7,999 nt of DNA from positions 1 to 7,999 of the forward strand of contig CAMJRQ010000044.1 in NCBI GenBank assembly GCA_946408305.1. The letters run 5' to 3'. Of the stretch, positions 6,501 through 7,999 are shown piece after piece; position 1 is the stretch's first letter, and each line of letters opens with the position of its first letter. This stretch comes from an uncultured Prevotellaceae bacterium. GTDB taxonomy: Bacteria > Bacteroidota > Bacteroidia > Bacteroidales > Bacteroidaceae. The notes beneath the pieces are model-generated. The model ran no database searches. It worked only from the letters and a program-made list of their open reading frames with translations, and was not told the origin of the DNA. A program made the position numbers and the translations under genes.

Positions 6501-7986
6501 CTGCGTCGAAACCTCCGGCGAAGAGCACATTCTTCATCGAGCCCACATACTTGCCCGCGATGCCGCCCAGGTCGCCATTGCCGCCTCTGACGTAGGCCTT
6601 GCTGTAGCTGTTGGTCAGCTGGGTGTTCTTGTCCGAACTGTGGCCGATGATGGAGCCCGTGTGGTCGGCACCGACGTTCTGGGTCACCTCGCCGCTCTCG
6701 ATGGCAATGCCGTTGATCTGGGCACCGGCCACGGTTCCGAAGAACATGCCGTTGATGTTGGTGACGGGATAGAGCTGGCCGTCGAACACACCGGCGTACT
6801 TATAGACGGTGTTGCCGATGGGAGTCCAGTTGGCCTCGGAGAGGTCGATGGGAGCCGTCAGCCGTGCGTTCAGGGCGGTGTTTCCGATGTTCACCATCGA
6901 GGCAAACCAGACGAGCTGTGCGGGTGTGGCGATGCTGTAGTATCCGTCGGCGTCAGCTGTCATGTAGGAGGGTTCGGGCGTATGGCAATAGGAGCAGACG
7001 CCGTCGACAATCTCGTGGTCGTCCTTCTGGGAACCGGAGTTGCTGTTCGAATAGGTTCCCACTCCCTCGTAGGCCGTCCCATCGCAATGGAGGCGTCCGT
7101 TCAGATAGACGGTTCCGTGGGTGCTGTCGGGCACGGGCATCGGGTCGGAGCCAATGTTCTGGAACCAGCGGGGATTGGTGCTCGAGCGTCCGTTCAGTAT
7201 GTAGCACGCCTCGCCGCTGCTCATCTGCTCCTCGGTGACCTGGGTGCCGCCTACGGCGCTGCCCAGCACGTTCAGATAAATGCTGTTTGTGACGGTGGCG
7301 GAGCCCGAGTTGCGGGCCCACGTCTGCTCGCTGTTCTGTGAGCCGCTCACGTCGGCCACGAAGATGCAGTTGTCGATGGTCACAGTCTTGTCGGCCCAGC
7401 CTACGAAGCCGCCCCAGTTGGTGGCAAACTCGCCCTGGAAGGCGCCGCCTACCACGCAATACTCGATGACGGAACCGTTGTTCGTCACCGTGTGGCCCGT
7501 GATGCCACCGTTGGTGCAGTCGCCGCTCATGGTGGTGTAGAGCGTGAGGGTGCTGACGCAGTGGCTCACCGTGCCGCCAGCCAGACGTGCCACGATTCCG
7601 GAGAGATACTTTCCGGCGCTCTTCAGCGTGCCAGTGACGTTCAGGTTCTTGATGACGCCTCCCGGATTGAGCTGATAGAAGAGGGCTACGTGCTCGGTCG
7701 AGGTTTCGGTGAAGTCGGCCTCGAGGGTGATGGTGTGGCCCTGGCCGTCGAAGGTGCCGTCATATCCGCCGGTGCCGATGGGCGTCAGGTTCTCGGTGTA
7801 GCTGATGTCGGCCGTCAGTACGGCATTGGCCGTGGTGGCTCCGTCGTTGACGATTCCGGCAAACTCCACAAGGTCGGCCGCTGTGGCAATCTGGTAGACT
7901 CCGTCCTGCTCAGTGAGAGCCCAGAGAGGCATGCCGACGAGCGATAGCATCAGCATGGCTCCGATTCGGTGTAAAATCTTGTTCAT
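3568..7986 (-). CDS. Large secreted GLUG-repeat surface protein with CBM-like core and type IX sorting tail
   Basis: 1472 residues, probably exported and surface-attached or secreted; exact function not recognised. The signal peptide is 1-23 (MNKILHRIGAMLMLSLVGMP, then LWA). Three related beta-helix modules (A 28-290, B 346-623, C 1149-1415) each begin with YQIA/YSIAT-type sequence and TPIG...FDGQ. Each carries GLUG motifs (e.g. GGFVGW 192, GGIAGKY 474, GGLAGKF 1280) and ends WFQ/WYQ..LG.DP.PV...H. Between A and B lies a Cys/His insert (C301, H324, C331, C334). Residues 630-1148 are helix, then a beta-sandwich beginning DEITDLLVNANL...GWEY (~785-985) that resembles a carbohydrate-binding or galactose-binding-like fold, then helix. 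The tail 1428-1472 (VIYDLSGRRV...KGLYIINGRKV) resembles a type IX secretion C-terminal domain. No catalytic motif is evident, so a role in adhesion or glycan binding is inferred. The leader is AT-rich with no Shine-Dalgarno; the promoter lies outside the window. Confidence 0.92.
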   Translation of the reverse strand: MNKILHRIGAMLMLSLVGMPLWALTEQDGVYQIATAADLVEFAGIVNDGATTANAVLTADISYTENLTPIGTGGYDGTFDGQGHTITLEADFTETSTEHVALFYQLNPGGVIKNLNVTGTLKSAGKYLSGIVARLAGGTVSHCVSTLTLYTTMSGDCTNGGITGHTVTNNGSVIEYCVVGGAFQGEFATNWGGFVGWADKTVTIDNCIFVADVSGSQNSEQTWARNSGSATVTNSIYLNVLGSAVGGTQVTEEQMSSGEACYILNGRSSTNPRWFQNIGSDPMPVPDSTHGTVYLNGRLHCDGTAYEGVGTYSNSNSGSQKDDHEIVDGVCSYCHTPEPSYMTADADGYYSIATPAQLVWFASMVNIGNTALNARLTAPIDLSEANWTPIGNTVYKYAGVFDGQLYPVTNINGMFFGTVAGAQINGIAIESGEVTQNVGADHTGSIIGHSSDKNTQLTNSYSKAYVRGGNGDLGGIAGKYVGSMKNVLFAGGFDAALSTWSMGGMAGSTNSDGTSSFTNCITVAEWPDGLDAGYGARGGIVGWCHTNTSTNCYVISDTFTKLLGDGTGSVVNCSFKSAEEFADGTVAWALNGESFADVTWYQTLGTDEADPYPVLLASHEIVYPTTTGFASAGASNFDEMRTSLIQREEAYCEAAVAYAQTKADYLAALQELKAITDRDAFIVAFEALKPQRAALEASEKNYADFIAFVDDISKKAQESTIGGPAMEDLIFYLTSEWEPDEDYPNGSYSYILANMLLNEEQLEAEKVFVDALWQTAQREGYIAGDEITDLLVNANLANKFNGWEYTREGSIFTTGGVPEVMPTAESWNATFDLHQTLTGLSDGYYKLQVNAAFRPADDIYSKNYAAWIYLNQDETYVAAEADDVVTEANAIDLENCYINGGTVQDENGHIGAYDYKFEDLDNEIFGYVPYGPLSCSYAFHGGRYVNTIVAKVTDGELTVGLKLPGTGCANDWMGFGNFRLFYLGDADSELTKASYDETLAGMVARANAILAYTGSAGSDFKAKPEFAATLRSELQAEIADVAAATTTAQKEALAARFTQTFRDIYDCKQAYVAYFDRAQNLSNTAFALGNDDDPEFVQMLVDYMTLLDEVIGPKWISGAYSKAEAEEMAEMKATALYQYIQSNTPDYVDGKYQIASAKDLQWLARMVNSGNADLSAQLVAPIDLAEVEWTPIGTPESPFTGTFDGQLQPISNISNMLFGTTRGATITGVALVSGSITLADKTYAEHSGTIIGHATTGAPTTLTHSYSLVNLTSTTNADAGGLAGKFYGTIENCFYSGAIDGANTVGGLIGSSSEAATPANLTNCFSYVTQFSGSGWYKDGLVGWHHSNGSMTNCFAIAGVGSFGSNFNSPTTNTRAITKEEFASGQIAFEMGSPVWFQTLGEDPYPVLDATHLVVLKTDDGTFYNDPTGIESINNSKFKIQNAGVIYDLSGRRVEKPTKGLYIINGRKVMVR

Positions 7987-7999
7987 GTCGTATTGGTTT

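Overview
The window looks like a Bacteroidota genome, most likely Bacteroidales and close to Prevotella or Bacteroides. Supporting signs are two promoters of the Bacteroides type (TAnnTTTG at -7), A-rich leaders without a Shine-Dalgarno sequence, GLUG-repeat surface protein architecture, and a C-terminal tail of the type IX secretion (Por) kind. A cohesin-like secreted protein and extragenic palindromic elements typical of this order point the same way. Genes are GC-rich by eye, and the promoter regions are sharply AT-rich.

All three genes lie on the minus strand, so transcription runs from high to low coordinates. From right to left they are: (i) 7986-3568, a 1472-residue secreted multidomain protein with three GLUG beta-helix modules, a small Cys/His (zinc-ribbon-like) insert, a central helical and carbohydrate-binding-like region, and a sorting tail; (ii) 3243-820, an 807-residue TonB-dependent outer-membrane receptor without the SusC-type N-terminal extension; (iii) 347-1, the N-terminus of a secreted cohesin-like protein that runs off the left edge. 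They appear to be separate transcription units. A strong intrinsic terminator lies after gene (i), and genes (ii) and (iii) each have a recognisable promoter.

The 324-bp gap between (i) and (ii) is the most interesting non-coding stretch. Right to left it holds a GC hairpin, the terminator, three palindromes spaced exactly 21 bp apart, an 11-G homopolymer, an 8-bp inverted repeat at the -33 element, and a promoter. It reads as a regulatory region for the receptor that could be length-variable.

The 472-bp gap between (ii) and (iii) holds a four-tract G-quadruplex motif overlapping a 9-bp hairpin, a 129-bp element with imperfect terminal inverted repeats, and the promoter of (iii) preceded by A/T tracts.

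All three products are cell-envelope or secreted proteins. The theme is surface binding and uptake, but nothing in the sequence ties them to one pathway. I see no RNA genes, CRISPR array, transposase or phage genes.
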